Positions 16,365 to 25,607 of a stretch of 64,000 nt of DNA are shown piece by piece. Origin of the DNA: Dethiosulfatarculus sandiegensis (GTDB lineage: Bacteria; Desulfobacterota; Desulfarculia; Desulfarculales; Desulfarculaceae). The notes below the pieces were generated by a model. The model was given only the letters and a program-made list of their open reading frames with translations. It was not told where the DNA came from and ran no database searches. The translations under genes were made by a program, and so were the position numbers. The DNA lies in NCBI RefSeq assembly GCF_000931935.2, contig NZ_AZAC01000045.1, positions 1 to 64,000 on the forward strand. Reading direction: 5' to 3'. The number at the start of each line of letters is the position of its first letter. Position 1 is the first letter of the stretch.

Positions 16365-17624
16365 ATGCATCATTTCAACTACCGACAACAAGTATTGTAT
16401 GCCGAGGATGTTGATCTAAGGGAGATCGCCGCCAAGGTCGGGACTCCCTGTTTTGTTTATTCCCAGGGCACCTTGCAAAGGCACATGAAGGCCTTTGAAG
16501 AGGCGTTCAAAGGCCTTGATCCCCTGATTTGCCTGGCGGTAAAGGCCAATACCAACCGGGCGGTGATTGCAACTTTCGCCGCCATGGGCGGTGGTGTGGA
16601 TATTGTCAGCGGTGGTGAAATGTACAGATCCCTGGCCTCCGGGGTCCCCGCCGGGCGCGTAGTCTATTCCGGCGTGGGCAAAACTATCCGTGAAATGGAG
16701 ATGGGCCTCGAAAAAGGCATCCTGATGTTCAATATAGAGAGCATCCAGGAGATGCATATGCTGAACCAGGTGGCGGGCAGGCTCGGCAAAAAAGCGCCCG
16801 TGAGCTTCAGGGTCAATCCGGATGTGGATGCCAAGACCCATCCCAAGATCACCACCGGCCTGGCTGTGAACAAATTCGGCCTCACCATGGAAGACGCCTT
16901 TGAGCAGTACCAGGTGGCCAAGGCCTTGCCCAACCTGGAGCTGAAAGGCGTCTCCTGCCACATCGGCAGCCAGCTCACCCAGACCAGCCCCTTTGCCGAC
17001 GCCTTGAGCAGGTTGGTTGACCTGATCACCAAACTGAGGGAAAAGGGCATTCAACTTGAGCTTCTGGATCTGGGCGGCGGACTGGGCATCACCTATGACC
17101 AGGAAACCCCTCCCAAACCGGCTGAATATGCGGCCACTCTGCGCAACACCCTGGAGGAGCTCGGCATGAGGCCGGTCTTGGAGCCGGGCAGGGCGCTGGT
17201 CGGCAACGCGGGCATACTGCTGGCCGAGGTGGTGGTCACCAAAAAGACGCCGGTAAAGAATTTCGTGGTGGTGGATGCGGCCATGAACGACCTCATGCGT
17301 CCCAGTTTTTACGGCTCTTTCCACGGAGTTCAGCCGGTTCAGATCAGAAAAGATCAGGAGACCATAACTGCGGACGTGGTGGGCCCCATTTGCGAGACCG
17401 GCGATTTTCTGGCCAAGGACCGAGAGGTTCCCCGTTTTGAGCCCGGCGATCTGGTGGCCTTTATGAGTGCCGGAGCCTATGGCTATACCATGAGTTCCAA
17501 TTACAATTCCCGTCCCCGGGCTGCCGAAGTCCTGGTCAGCGGCGAAAAGTGGGCAGTGGTGAAGCAAAGGGAAACCTACGAGGATCTCTGCCGGGGGGAA
17601 TCCCTTCCGGACTGGATGGAGTAG
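16365..17624 (+). CDS. lysA: Diaminopimelate decarboxylase
   Basis: Fold-III PLP enzyme making L-lysine from meso-diaminopimelate. The 419-residue protein has PLP lysine in LAVKANTN, the PLP phosphate-binding GGGLGI, EPGRALVGNAG, GPICETGDFLA (substrate Cys-Glu) and GAYGYTMSSNYN. ATG 16365 follows AGAGGTGA at 8 bases, so it is preferred over the GTG at 16353. dapF starts 8 bases after its stop. Confidence 0.96.
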   Translation: MHHFNYRQQVLYAEDVDLREIAAKVGTPCFVYSQGTLQRHMKAFEEAFKGLDPLICLAVKANTNRAVIATFAAMGGGVDIVSGGEMYRSLASGVPAGRVVYSGVGKTIREMEMGLEKGILMFNIESIQEMHMLNQVAGRLGKKAPVSFRVNPDVDAKTHPKITTGLAVNKFGLTMEDAFEQYQVAKALPNLELKGVSCHIGSQLTQTSPFADALSRLVDLITKLREKGIQLELLDLGGGLGITYDQETPPKPAEYAATLRNTLEELGMRPVLEPGRALVGNAGILLAEVVVTKKTPVKNFVVVDAAMNDLMRPSFYGSFHGVQPVQIRKDQETITADVVGPICETGDFLAKDREVPRFEPGDLVAFMSAGAYGYTMSSNYNSRPRAAEVLVSGEKWAVVKQRETYEDLCRGESLPDWME

Positions 17625-17632
17625 CTTTTAAA

Positions 17633-18514
17633 ATGAAGGATATCACTCCTCTTTTACCCTTGGCCGGAATAAAAATAACTAAAATGACCGGTACGGGTAA
17701 TGATTTTGTCCTGATTGACAATCGGGAAGCCAAGATCCCCGTTGAGGTTATGCCGCTTTTGGCCGAGGCTGTCTGCTGCCGCAGAAGGTCTGTGGGGGCC
17801 GACGGCTTGATAATAATGAGCCCCTCGGATAGAGTGGACGAAAAATACGGTCCTGTTGATTTTAAATGGGATTTCTTTAATGCCGACGGTTCTTCGGCTG
17901 AGATGTGCGGAAACGGAGGCCGTTGCGCGGCCCGCTTTGCCTTTGATAACGGGCTGGCAGGCAAGGAGATGGTCTTCGATTCCCTGGCCGGGCCCATACG
18001 CGCCTGGATCATGGACCAGGAAGTAAAGCTGGAGATGATCCAGCCTTTTGGGGTTTATAAGGACCTTAATCTCACCCTGGAAGAGGGTGAATTCACCTTG
18101 GACGGGGTGAATACCGGCGTTCCCCATGCCGTTTTACCGGTGGAAGATATAGAATCCACCGATGTAACCCTCTGGGGCCGGGCCATCCGCTATCACAAGC
18201 ACTTTGCTCCCCAGGGCACCAACGCCAATTTTGCCCAGGCAAAAGACGGCGCGCTTTTGGTTCGCACCTATGAAAGGGGAGTGGAGGACGAAACCCTGGC
18301 CTGCGGCACCGGTGTAACCGCCTCGGCCCTGGTGGCCGGCTGGAAGGGCTGGTTTAAATCCCCGGTCAAGGTGAGGGTCAGAAGCGGGGAGTGGCTGACG
18401 GTTTATTTCACCCTGGAAGATGACGGCATCGCCAACGTGTTTTTACAAGGCGGAGCATCTTACGTGTTTACCGGCCTTCTGAACCAGGAGGCCTTTGACT
18501 GGTTAAAGTCATAG
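17633..18514 (+). CDS. dapF: Diaminopimelate epimerase
   Basis: Converts LL- to meso-diaminopimelate without a cofactor, using two cysteines: Cys in SAEMCGNGGRC and Cys in LACGTGVTAS are both present. It has 293 residues, with KMTGTGNDFVLID at the N-terminus. Start taken at ATG 17633; a longer in-frame version would run back into lysA. The tight spacing shows cotranscription with lysA and dapA. Confidence 0.96.
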   Translation: MKDITPLLPLAGIKITKMTGTGNDFVLIDNREAKIPVEVMPLLAEAVCCRRRSVGADGLIIMSPSDRVDEKYGPVDFKWDFFNADGSSAEMCGNGGRCAARFAFDNGLAGKEMVFDSLAGPIRAWIMDQEVKLEMIQPFGVYKDLNLTLEEGEFTLDGVNTGVPHAVLPVEDIESTDVTLWGRAIRYHKHFAPQGTNANFAQAKDGALLVRTYERGVEDETLACGTGVTASALVAGWKGWFKSPVKVRVRSGEWLTVYFTLEDDGIANVFLQGGASYVFTGLLNQEAFDWLKS

Positions 18515-18529
18515 ATTAGGAGAGAGGCA

Positions 18530-19408
18530 ATGTTGAATGGAGTCTTGGTGGCCTTGGTCACACCTTTTAAGGATGGTCAGGTCGACGAAGAGGCGCTCAG
18601 GGAGCTCATCGAGTTCCAGATTGAGAACGGCGTCAGCGGGCTCGTACCCTGCGGCACCACTGGAGAATCCGCCACCCTTAGCCACGACGAGCATAAACGG
18701 GTGATCGAGATTACTGTGGACGCGGCTAAAAAACGGGTGCCCGTGGTTGCCGGCGCCGGTTCCAACAACACCGCCGAAGCCATTGATCTGACCCGTTTTG
18801 CCAAAGATGTGGGGGCGGATGCGGCCCTGCATATAACCCCTTATTACAATAAACCCACCCAGGAGGGCATTTTCCGCCATTTCCAGGCCATCTGCCAGAA
18901 GGCCCCCCTGCCGATAGTGGTCTACAACATCCAGGGCCGCACCGGGATTAACATCACGCCTGAGACCATGGCCCGCATAACCGAGCTGCCCGAGGTGGTG
19001 GCCATTAAGGAAGCCAGCGGCAGCCTGGGCCAGATGGCCAGCATGGTGAACCTGTGCGGAGACAACGCGGCTTTGTTTGCAGGTGACGACGGCCTGACCC
19101 TGCCGGTATTGGCCATCGGCGGCAAGGGCGTGATCAGCGTGCTTGCCAACCTTCTGCCCAAGAAAATGTCCCAGCTGGTCAAGGCCTGGCAGGACGGCAA
19201 TGTGGCCGAGGCGCAGAAAAGGGCAAACGAGCTGACCCCGCTTTGCAATGCCATGTTTATCGAGACCAACCCCATTCCGGTGAAAACCGCGGTGGCCATG
19301 GCCGGCATTATCCCCAATTCGGATATGCGCCTGCCCTTGTGCGAGATGCAGCCTGCGAACAAAGAAAAGCTGGTCAAGATTCTCAAGGATCACAGCATAA
19401 TCTCCTAA
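18530..19408 (+). CDS. dapA: 4-hydroxy-tetrahydrodipicolinate synthase
   Basis: TIM-barrel aldolase condensing pyruvate with aspartate semialdehyde. It has 292 residues, GTTGESATL near residue 44, the catalytic Tyr in YYNKPTQEG and the Schiff-base Lys in VAIKEASG. Ribosome site AGGAGAG precedes the ATG. Part of lysA-dapF-dapA-dapB. Confidence 0.96.
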   Translation: MLNGVLVALVTPFKDGQVDEEALRELIEFQIENGVSGLVPCGTTGESATLSHDEHKRVIEITVDAAKKRVPVVAGAGSNNTAEAIDLTRFAKDVGADAALHITPYYNKPTQEGIFRHFQAICQKAPLPIVVYNIQGRTGINITPETMARITELPEVVAIKEASGSLGQMASMVNLCGDNAALFAGDDGLTLPVLAIGGKGVISVLANLLPKKMSQLVKAWQDGNVAEAQKRANELTPLCNAMFIETNPIPVKTAVAMAGIIPNSDMRLPLCEMQPANKEKLVKILKDHSIIS

Positions 19409-19422
19409 GGGGAGAGGTTCTT

Positions 19423-20229
19423 ATGGTCAAAGTGGCTGTGGCCGGCGCGGCCGGTCGTATGGGAAGAAGGATACTGGCTCTTTCGGCCGCTCATGAGGAG
19501 GCTGTTCCTGTAAGCGGCTTTGAAGCTCCGAACAGTGAATATGTGGGACGCCCCTTGTCCGAGCTGGCCGGAGTCGCCTCCCTGGAAGGGGTGGTGGCCG
19601 ACAGTGCGGAAAAGGCCCTTGAAATAGCCGATGTGCTGGTGGATTTCACTGTTCCGGAAGCCACCATGCAGAACTTGGCCGTGGCGGCCAGGCTGGGCAA
19701 GGCCTGCGTTATCGGAACCACCGGCCTCTCGGTTGAGGAAAGAGAAAAAATAGCCTCCTATGCCAAAGAGATCCCGGTGGTCTTCGCTCCGAACATGAGC
19801 GTGGGCATGAACCTCATGTTCAAATTGGCCGGCATGATAACCAAGGTCCTGGGCCCTGATTACGCCCTGGAGGTTTTAGAGGCGCATCACGACCAGAAAA
19901 AAGACGCGCCCAGCGGAACCGCGGTCAAGATCATAGACGAACTGGCCAAACAAAGGGGCTGGGACGTGGATGAGGTCTGCGCCCATGGCCGCAAAGGTCT
20001 GGTGGGAGCCAGACCCAAAGAGGAGATCGGGGTCAGTGTGATCAGGGGCGGAGATATTGTGGGCGAACACACTGTGTATTACATTGGCCAGGGCGAACGC
20101 CTGGAGCTAACCCACAAGGCCCAGTCCAGGGACACATTCGTCCAGGGTGCTATTAGAGCGGCTGTGTGGATAAGCCAAAAGGAGCCGGGCCTTTACGACA
20201 TGCCCGATGTGTTGGGTCTAACTGATTGA
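19423..20229 (+). CDS. dapB: 4-hydroxy-tetrahydrodipicolinate reductase
   Basis: NAD(P)H-dependent reductase, 268 residues. The Rossmann motif is AVAGAAGRMGRRI (residues 5-17), the catalytic His/Lys motif is EAHHDQKKDAPSGTA, and the C-terminus is the usual tetramerisation end. The ATG at 19423 follows AAGGGGAGAGG. A terminator-like hairpin lies 11 bases after the stop. Confidence 0.96.
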   Translation: MVKVAVAGAAGRMGRRILALSAAHEEAVPVSGFEAPNSEYVGRPLSELAGVASLEGVVADSAEKALEIADVLVDFTVPEATMQNLAVAARLGKACVIGTTGLSVEEREKIASYAKEIPVVFAPNMSVGMNLMFKLAGMITKVLGPDYALEVLEAHHDQKKDAPSGTAVKIIDELAKQRGWDVDEVCAHGRKGLVGARPKEEIGVSVIRGGDIVGEHTVYYIGQGERLELTHKAQSRDTFVQGAIRAAVWISQKEPGLYDMPDVLGLTD

Positions 20230-20240
20230 AAAAAAGATAA

Positions 20241-20264
20241 AAGGAGCCGGGAGACCGGCTCCTT
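20241..20264 (+). terminator. Rho-independent terminator after dapB
   Basis: 10-bp stem AAGGAGCCGG / CCGGCTCCTT with loop GAGA, preceded by A-rich and followed by TT. Part of this sequence (GCCGGGAGACCGGCTCCTTTT) recurs at about 20398-20418. Confidence 0.75.
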
Positions 20265-20326
20265 TTGCGGCTGTTTATAACAGCCCGCCGAATTGCAAGA
20301 CTTTCTTAAGTCGAGTAATTCGAGTC

Positions 20327-20418
20327 ACTTGTCAAAACCACGTTTTTGCCAAGTGACGTCCGGCAAAGTCCGAAGCGACTTTGCTATAGTTTAGACAGCC
20401 GGGAGACCGGCTCCTTTT
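20327..20418. repeat. Cluster of inverted repeats before the FAH gene
   Basis: Within about 90 bases there are three palindromic elements: CACTTG..CAAGTG flanking AAAA..TTTT, then GCAAAGTC (20363-20370) / GACTTTGC (20377-20384), then a second copy of the CCGGGAGACCGG hairpin found after dapB. They may be remnants of a palindromic repeat element or stacked RNA processing signals. Confidence 0.5.
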
Positions 20419-20471
20419 GTAGTAGATTATACGGCCGGAGACGGCCCCTTTTAGCGCGTGAGGATCATCAA

Positions 20472-21272
20472 GTGGCAGCACATCCAGTTGACCCCAAGGA
20501 TATTTTCGCGTCCAAGGCCATTGCCAGGGTGATGCATAATGGTGAGGCCCGCTACGCCCTTTTGGAAAAAGGCGGGCTTAAGTTATATAATGGATGCGTT
20601 TTTTCCGGCGCGGAGCTTTCAGACATCTGCCTGGACCCGGCTGAGGCGGCCTTTTTAGCGCCTACGGAACCGAGCAAGGTGGTGGCCGTGGGGCTTAATT
20701 ACAAGGCCCATGCCAGGGAGATGAACCATCCCCTGCCCGAGGAACCCCTTATATTTCTCAAGCCGTCCACCACGGTCATAGGTCCGGGCCAGGCTGTGAT
20801 AAGGCCCAGAAACGCCACCAGGGTTGATTATGAGGCGGAGTTGGGTATAGTCATTTCCTCATTATGCTCTCAGGTCGAGCCCTCCCGGGCCCTGGAATAC
20901 GTATTGGGCTACACCTGCTTAAACGATGTAACCGAACGGAACCTGCAGGCCAAGGATATTCAGTTCACCAGGGGTAAAAGCTTTGACACCTTCTGCCCCC
21001 TGGGGCCTGTGATCACCAAAGGGATTGAACCCGGAGAGGTCTATTTACGCGCCCTGGTTGATAATGAGATCCGCCAGGACAGCCACACCTCGGATTTAAT
21101 TTTTTCCGTGGCCCAGGTTGTATCCTTTGTGAGCAAGGTTATGACTCTTCTCCCAGGTGATGTCATTGCCACCGGCACTCCCGCCGGGGTGGGCCCGGTT
21201 GTGGCGGGCCAAGAGATGACCATAGAAATTGAGGGGGTGGGTCGTCTTAAGAACCCTGTGATCGACGCTTGA
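20472..21272 (+). CDS. Fumarylacetoacetate hydrolase family enzyme
   Basis: A 266-residue FAH-fold protein, probably a metal-dependent acylpyruvate or 2-hydroxyhepta-dienedioate type hydrolase/isomerase. Seen: VVAVGLNYKAHAREM, EPLIFLKPSTTVIGPG, DYEAELGIVI (metal-binding Glu/Asp), ARGK-like FTRGKSFDTFCPLGP, and GDVIATGTPAGVGPV near the end. The GTG at 20472 is chosen because of GTGAGG 7-9 bases upstream and because sequence before it is not family-like. It sits between lysine genes but has no known role there. Substrate unknown; oxaloacetate tautomerase or decarboxylase activities also exist in this family. Confidence 0.85.
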   Translation: MAAHPVDPKDIFASKAIARVMHNGEARYALLEKGGLKLYNGCVFSGAELSDICLDPAEAAFLAPTEPSKVVAVGLNYKAHAREMNHPLPEEPLIFLKPSTTVIGPGQAVIRPRNATRVDYEAELGIVISSLCSQVEPSRALEYVLGYTCLNDVTERNLQAKDIQFTRGKSFDTFCPLGPVITKGIEPGEVYLRALVDNEIRQDSHTSDLIFSVAQVVSFVSKVMTLLPGDVIATGTPAGVGPVVAGQEMTIEIEGVGRLKNPVIDA

Positions 21273-21331
21273 GCATTTTATACTCAAAAAGTGTTTTATA
21301 TGAAAAATAACCTTTTCGAAAGGTCAGATAG

Positions 21332-22498
21332 ATGAAGTTTGAATTCGCCGATCGTTTGCAAAAGTTGCCCCCGTATCTGTTTGCCGAGCTGGACCGCCTG
21401 CGCGACGCAGTGGCCGCCAGGGGGGTGGATATTATCGACCTGGGAGTAGGAGACCCGGACCACGGTTCTCCGGCCCATGTGGTGGAAAGCCTGTGCCAGG
21501 CTGCGGCGGATCCGGCCAATCACCATTACCCCGCTTATTCGGGCATGAGCAGCTTCAGGGATACCGCCGCCCAGTGGATTAAAAACCGCTTTGGCCTTAC
21601 CCTGGATCCTGCCAAAGAGGTGATCGCCCTGATCGGCAGCAAAGAGGGTGTGGCACATTTCCCCCTGGCCTTTGTGAATATAGGTGATGTGGTTCTGGTG
21701 CCGAGCCCGGCGTATCCGGTTTATCATGCCTCCACCATCATGGCGGGCGGAGAGCCGGTTGAAATGCCCTTGTTAAAGGAAAACGACTTTTTGCCGGACT
21801 TAGACGCCATCAAGCCCGAGGATTTGAAAAGGGCCAAGGCGCTGGTCATCAACTATCCCAACAACCCCACCGCGGCCACGGCGGATCTGGACTTCTACAA
21901 GAAAGTGGTGGAGTTCTGCCATGAACACGGCCTGATTCTGGTTTCAGACGCAGCCTATACCGAGATGGCCTTTGACGGCTACCAGCCCCACAGCATCCTG
22001 GAGGTCCCCGGAGCCAAGGAAGTGGCCATTGAGTTCCACAGCCTTTCCAAGACCTACAACATGACCGGCTGGCGCATCGGCTATGCCATTGGAAACGAGG
22101 ACCTGGTGGCGGGCCTGGGCAAGGTAAAGAGCCAGATAGATTCCGGGGCCTTTGACGTGGTTCAGCAGGCAGGCATCACCGCCATGACCGGCGACCAGGA
22201 CTTTGTCTACCGCAATAACGAGATGTACAAGGGAAGGCGGGATGTTCTGGTTGAAGGGCTGCGCAATCTGGGCCTGGACGTGGCCACTCCCAAAGCCACC
22301 TTCTATGTATGGTGCCCTTGCCCGGATGGCTTGACGAGCACCGAGTTCACCACCCGCATGTTGGAAGAGTGCGGCGTGGTCTCCACTCCGGGCAATGGTT
22401 TCGGCGCTCCGGGCGAGGGGTATGTTCGTTTTGCCCTTACCGTGAGCAAGGGCCGGTTACAGGAAGCGGTGGAGCGCATCGCCAAGATGGGGCTGTAA
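21332..22498 (+). CDS. dapL: LL-diaminopimelate aminotransferase
   Basis: Class I/II PLP aminotransferase that converts tetrahydrodipicolinate directly to LL-diaminopimelate. The 388-residue protein has IIDLGVGDPDHGSPAHVV, INYPNNPTAATA, VSDAAYTEMAF and the PLP lysine in HSLSKTYNMTGWRIGY. The annotation as DapL rests on family resemblance plus linkage to dapA, dapB, dapF and lysA with no dapC, dapD or dapE in the window. Related 2-oxo acid aminotransferases look similar, so activity is a strong inference rather than certain. Confidence 0.87.
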   Translation: MKFEFADRLQKLPPYLFAELDRLRDAVAARGVDIIDLGVGDPDHGSPAHVVESLCQAAADPANHHYPAYSGMSSFRDTAAQWIKNRFGLTLDPAKEVIALIGSKEGVAHFPLAFVNIGDVVLVPSPAYPVYHASTIMAGGEPVEMPLLKENDFLPDLDAIKPEDLKRAKALVINYPNNPTAATADLDFYKKVVEFCHEHGLILVSDAAYTEMAFDGYQPHSILEVPGAKEVAIEFHSLSKTYNMTGWRIGYAIGNEDLVAGLGKVKSQIDSGAFDVVQQAGITAMTGDQDFVYRNNEMYKGRRDVLVEGLRNLGLDVATPKATFYVWCPCPDGLTSTEFTTRMLEECGVVSTPGNGFGAPGEGYVRFALTVSKGRLQEAVERIAKMGL

Positions 22499-22504
22499 GA
22501 TAAA

Positions 22505-23026
22505 GTGAATCAGGCTTTTGATGTCTTTATTGGCCTGGGCTCCAACTTGGGTGACAGCTTTGAATACCTGAAAGCCGGTCTGAGCGGCATGAAAAAGATA
22601 AAGGGTTATAAGGATATAGCTGTTTCTTCCCCTTATCTGACGGCTCCGGTTGGCCCCCAGGATCAGGGGAGATTTGTAAACGCTGTTTGCCGTGGTATTT
22701 TTAGCGGTGATCCTTTGGCTCTTTTGGATGGGCTTTTGGCCGTGGAGCAGGCCCAGGGCAGGGAGCGCATCCGAAAATGGGGCCCCAGAACCCTGGATCT
22801 GGATATCCTGCTTTTTGGAGACAGGATAATAGACCATTCCAGGTTGAAGGTGCCTCATCCCCAGATGCACCAAAGGGTTTTTGTATTGATGCCCCTGGTT
22901 GAGCTGGCTCCGGATCTGGTGTTGCCGGGTTTGGGGAAAACCGCCTCCGAGCTTCTTTCAGATATGAGCCCAGAGGAGCTTATGAGCCAAAAAGCGGAGA
23001 AAACTACATGGGAATCTGGAACCTGA
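22505..23026 (+). CDS. folK: HPPK, folate biosynthesis pyrophosphokinase
   Basis: 2-amino-4-hydroxy-6-hydroxymethyldihydropteridine pyrophosphokinase, 173 residues. Signatures are FIGLGSNLGD (residues 8-17) and WGPRTLDLDILLFG, the latter carrying the magnesium-binding aspartates. GTG start, 6 bases after the dapL stop; its end overlaps the next gene by 19 bases, so it is translationally tied to both. Confidence 0.93.
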   Translation: MNQAFDVFIGLGSNLGDSFEYLKAGLSGMKKIKGYKDIAVSSPYLTAPVGPQDQGRFVNAVCRGIFSGDPLALLDGLLAVEQAQGRERIRKWGPRTLDLDILLFGDRIIDHSRLKVPHPQMHQRVFVLMPLVELAPDLVLPGLGKTASELLSDMSPEELMSQKAEKTTWESGT

Positions 23027-23298
23027 TCAAAATTGCGGTAATCGCATTTTTGATCTGGACCCTATATAAGGGTGTCAAAAATTGGCTTAGCGGTGGCGAT
23101 GGAGACAGGCGAAAAAATCGCAAGAGAACCAAACCTGATGAAGTGATTGATGTCATGGTGCAGGATCCCCATTGCGGTACATATCTGCCTATGAATGAAG
23201 CTATCCATGTCAGGTCCCGCGGTGAGGATTTATATTTCTGCTCCAAGGAATGCCGGGATGCTTATTTGATATCCGCCAGGGAAAACGGCAAGGATTGA
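23008..23298 (+). CDS. Small membrane protein with Cys-rich TRASH-like tail
   Basis: A 96-residue protein of the PP0621-like type. One transmembrane helix (about 4-22, LIKIAVIAFLIWTLYKGV) is followed by a basic linker, then a cytoplasmic metal-binding-like module with DPHCGTYLP and YFCSKECRDAYL. Those three cysteines plus nearby His resemble a small zinc-binding TRASH/YHS-like finger. It overlaps folK by 19 bases. Function unknown. Confidence 0.75.
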   Translation: MGIWNLIKIAVIAFLIWTLYKGVKNWLSGGDGDRRKNRKRTKPDEVIDVMVQDPHCGTYLPMNEAIHVRSRGEDLYFCSKECRDAYLISARENGKD

Positions 23299-23376
23299 TA
23301 GTTAAAAGGCTGCCTGGAGCAGCAGAACAAGTCGGCCCCAAAAGAGCCGCTTTGGTGTCCATTAGGAGTTTTTAAC

Positions 23377-24021
23377 ATGAAGATTTTTATCGACACAGCA
23401 GACATAAACGAGATCAAAGAGGCCAAAAGCCTCGGGGTGTTGGACGGCGTGACCACCAACCCCAGCCTGGTTGCCAAGACCGGCAAGGAGTTCGAGCCCT
23501 GCATCAAGGAGATCCTGGAAGTGGTCTCCGGACCGGTGAGCGTTGAGGTTTTCGCCACAGACCACGATGCAATGGTGGCCGAGGCCCGCGAATACGCCAC
23601 CTGGGGCGACAACGTGGTGGTCAAGGTGCCGATCATCAAAGAAGGCCTCAAGGCTATCAAGACGCTTTCTTCAGAGGGCATCAAGGTCAACGTCACCCTT
23701 TGCTTCTCCCCCATGCAGGCCCTTTTGGCCGCCAAGGCGGGAGCCACCTATATCAGCCCCTTTGTGGGCCGCTTGGATGACGTATCCCACGACGGTATGG
23801 AGCTTGTCCGCCAGATAGTGGAGATCTACGCCAACTACGCCTTTGATACAGAGGTGCTGGTGGCCAGTGTGCGCACCCCCCTGCATGTGGTTCAGGGCGC
23901 TTTGATGGGCGCCGATGTGGCGACTATCCCCCTTAAGGTTATCGACTCACTTTTGAAACATCCCTTGACTGATATTGGTCTGGAGAATTTCCAGGCCGAC
24001 TGGGAAAAACGCAAGGCCTGA
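23377..24021 (+). CDS. fsa: Transaldolase-like fructose-6-phosphate aldolase
   Basis: A 214-residue short transaldolase of the TalC/FSA group, a TIM barrel acting on sugar phosphates. Seen: MKIFIDTADINEIKEA, GVTTNPSLVAKTGKEF, the Schiff-base Lys in VVVKVPIIKEG and ISPFVGRLDD. Members of this clade can have either transaldolase or fructose-6-phosphate aldolase activity, and sequence alone does not separate them here. Confidence 0.88.
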   Translation: MKIFIDTADINEIKEAKSLGVLDGVTTNPSLVAKTGKEFEPCIKEILEVVSGPVSVEVFATDHDAMVAEAREYATWGDNVVVKVPIIKEGLKAIKTLSSEGIKVNVTLCFSPMQALLAAKAGATYISPFVGRLDDVSHDGMELVRQIVEIYANYAFDTEVLVASVRTPLHVVQGALMGADVATIPLKVIDSLLKHPLTDIGLENFQADWEKRKA

Positions 24022-24050
24022 TCACGACCTGCTGAAATCGGACGTGAAAT

Positions 24051-24614
24051 ATGAAACCCTTGGCGCGTGAAGAACTCCTGACTCTGCCGAACGTGCTGAC
24101 GTTATTACGCATGGGGTCTATACCTATTTTGGTTGCCTTCATGTATATGGAGGGGCCGAATTGGGCCATGGCCACGGCAATATTGTTTGTGGTCAGCGGG
24201 CTTACCGACCTGCTTGACGGCTGGTTGGCCCGAAAAATGAAAAAAGTAAGCATAATGGGGCAGTACCTGGACCCCTTGGCGGACAAGCTGTTGGTGGCCT
24301 CCATGCTGGTCATGCTCGTCGCCACGGGGCGGGTCTGGGCCTGGGTGGCCATAATCATACTGTGCCGGGAAATCGCGGTCACAGGCTTAAGGGCTGTGGC
24401 TGTGAGCCAGGGTTTCGACCTGCCGAGCGACATGTGTGGCAAGTGGAAGACCGCGCTGCAGATGTTGGCTGTGTTGCTTTTGGTGCTGCATTATCCCATA
24501 AGCGGTTTTGACCCCCATTTTTGGGGAACCGCTTGCTTGTGGCTGGCTCTTTTGATAACCTGCTGGTCTGGATTGGGGTATTTTCTCCGTTTCCGGCGTA
24601 GGCTTAAGGAGTAG
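24051..24614 (+). CDS. pgsA: Phosphatidylglycerophosphate synthase
   Basis: Integral membrane CDP-alcohol phosphotransferase making phosphatidylglycerol phosphate from CDP-diacylglycerol. The family motif is complete: DGWLAR, then G and DPLADK (D-G-x2-A-R-x8-G-x3-D-x3-D). It has 187 residues and about five hydrophobic segments, and begins MKPLAREELLTLPNVLTLLR as in PgsA. Usual size. Confidence 0.92.
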   Translation: MKPLAREELLTLPNVLTLLRMGSIPILVAFMYMEGPNWAMATAILFVVSGLTDLLDGWLARKMKKVSIMGQYLDPLADKLLVASMLVMLVATGRVWAWVAIIILCREIAVTGLRAVAVSQGFDLPSDMCGKWKTALQMLAVLLLVLHYPISGFDPHFWGTACLWLALLITCWSGLGYFLRFRRRLKE

Positions 24615-24645
24615 CCTTTTTGATGGTAAAAATTAACAATGCAGC

Positions 24646-24673
24646 TTGACAAAAAGAGCTAATCTGTTAGGAT
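24646..24673 (+). promoter_or_regulatory. Promoter of the tRNA-Gly cluster
   Basis: TTGACA (24646-24651) and TAGGAT (24668-24673) are separated by 16 bases, ending 15 bases before the first tRNA. Confidence 0.7.
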
Positions 24674-24687
24674 TGCTGCTCGAAACA

Positions 24688-24762
<75 letters not shown>

Positions 24763-24801
24763 AAAAAGAACGCATCCGAGCACACAAGCTGCTCTTTGAA
24801 T

Positions 24802-24880
<79 letters not shown>

Positions 24881-24913
24881 ATACGCAAAAGGGCACACAA
24901 AGCGCCCATAAAT

Positions 24914-24990
<77 letters not shown>

Positions 24991-24999
24991 GCCTTTAAA

Positions 25000-25030
25000 A
25001 CCGGCTTCCTTCAAGGGAAGCCGGTTTTTT
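25000..25030 (+). terminator. Terminator of the tRNA-Gly operon
   Basis: 10-bp stem ACCGGCTTCC / GGAAGCCGGT (25000-25009, 25016-25025) followed by TTTTT. Confidence 0.92.
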
Positions 25031-25607
25031 GTTATCAAAAGCCCGTCTCCTTTTAAACCTCTTCCTGCCGACTGCCTTAGCTTAACTTTTAAAATTGTTT
25101 TTAAATTTGTGTAATTTAAGCATTACTTATTTTTGTCTGTCTAAATGAAATAAAAAATATCTTATTGCTAAATAAACGTAATGAAATTTTTTATAGTTAA
25201 TTTTTATTACTTTGGAACCCATAGTGTTTGATTAAGAACTACTTTAAGTTGGATAGTTATATTTAAAGGTTTTTATTTGTCCCAACAATTGTTTTTAGGG
25301 GAGAGCCTTGTTCCTTAAAGCCTCTCACGAGTGCCTGTTGCGCCTTGTGAGGCCTTTTAACTGAAAAGTAGTGTACACAAAAACACCGGGTCGGAGCGGA
25401 CAAGGCCTTGGAATCGAAAAACAGGCGGACGGGCCAGGATAGATACTGCCGTTTTTTGGGAAGAGATGTTTTTGAGGTGTGCGTGGTTATTTTCTGGCCA
25501 GGGTCGCGGTCCTGGAGCGGTGAGAGCCGGGCGTTTTAAGGGGGGCGGGCATTTGCTTCCGCCCAAAATGCTTTTCAATAGCCCCAGGGTTCCGCAGTCC
25601 GGATTGG
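25031..25607. other. Intergenic region, no gene supported
   Basis: The first 300 bases are strongly AT-rich, the rest G-rich. Short frames here lack ribosome sites and family features. It separates the plus-strand housekeeping run from the minus-strand biosynthetic operon. Confidence 0.5.

Noticed and set aside
16416..17567. A 383-codon minus-strand frame
   Set aside because: Antisense to lysA; a His/Gly-rich shadow frame.
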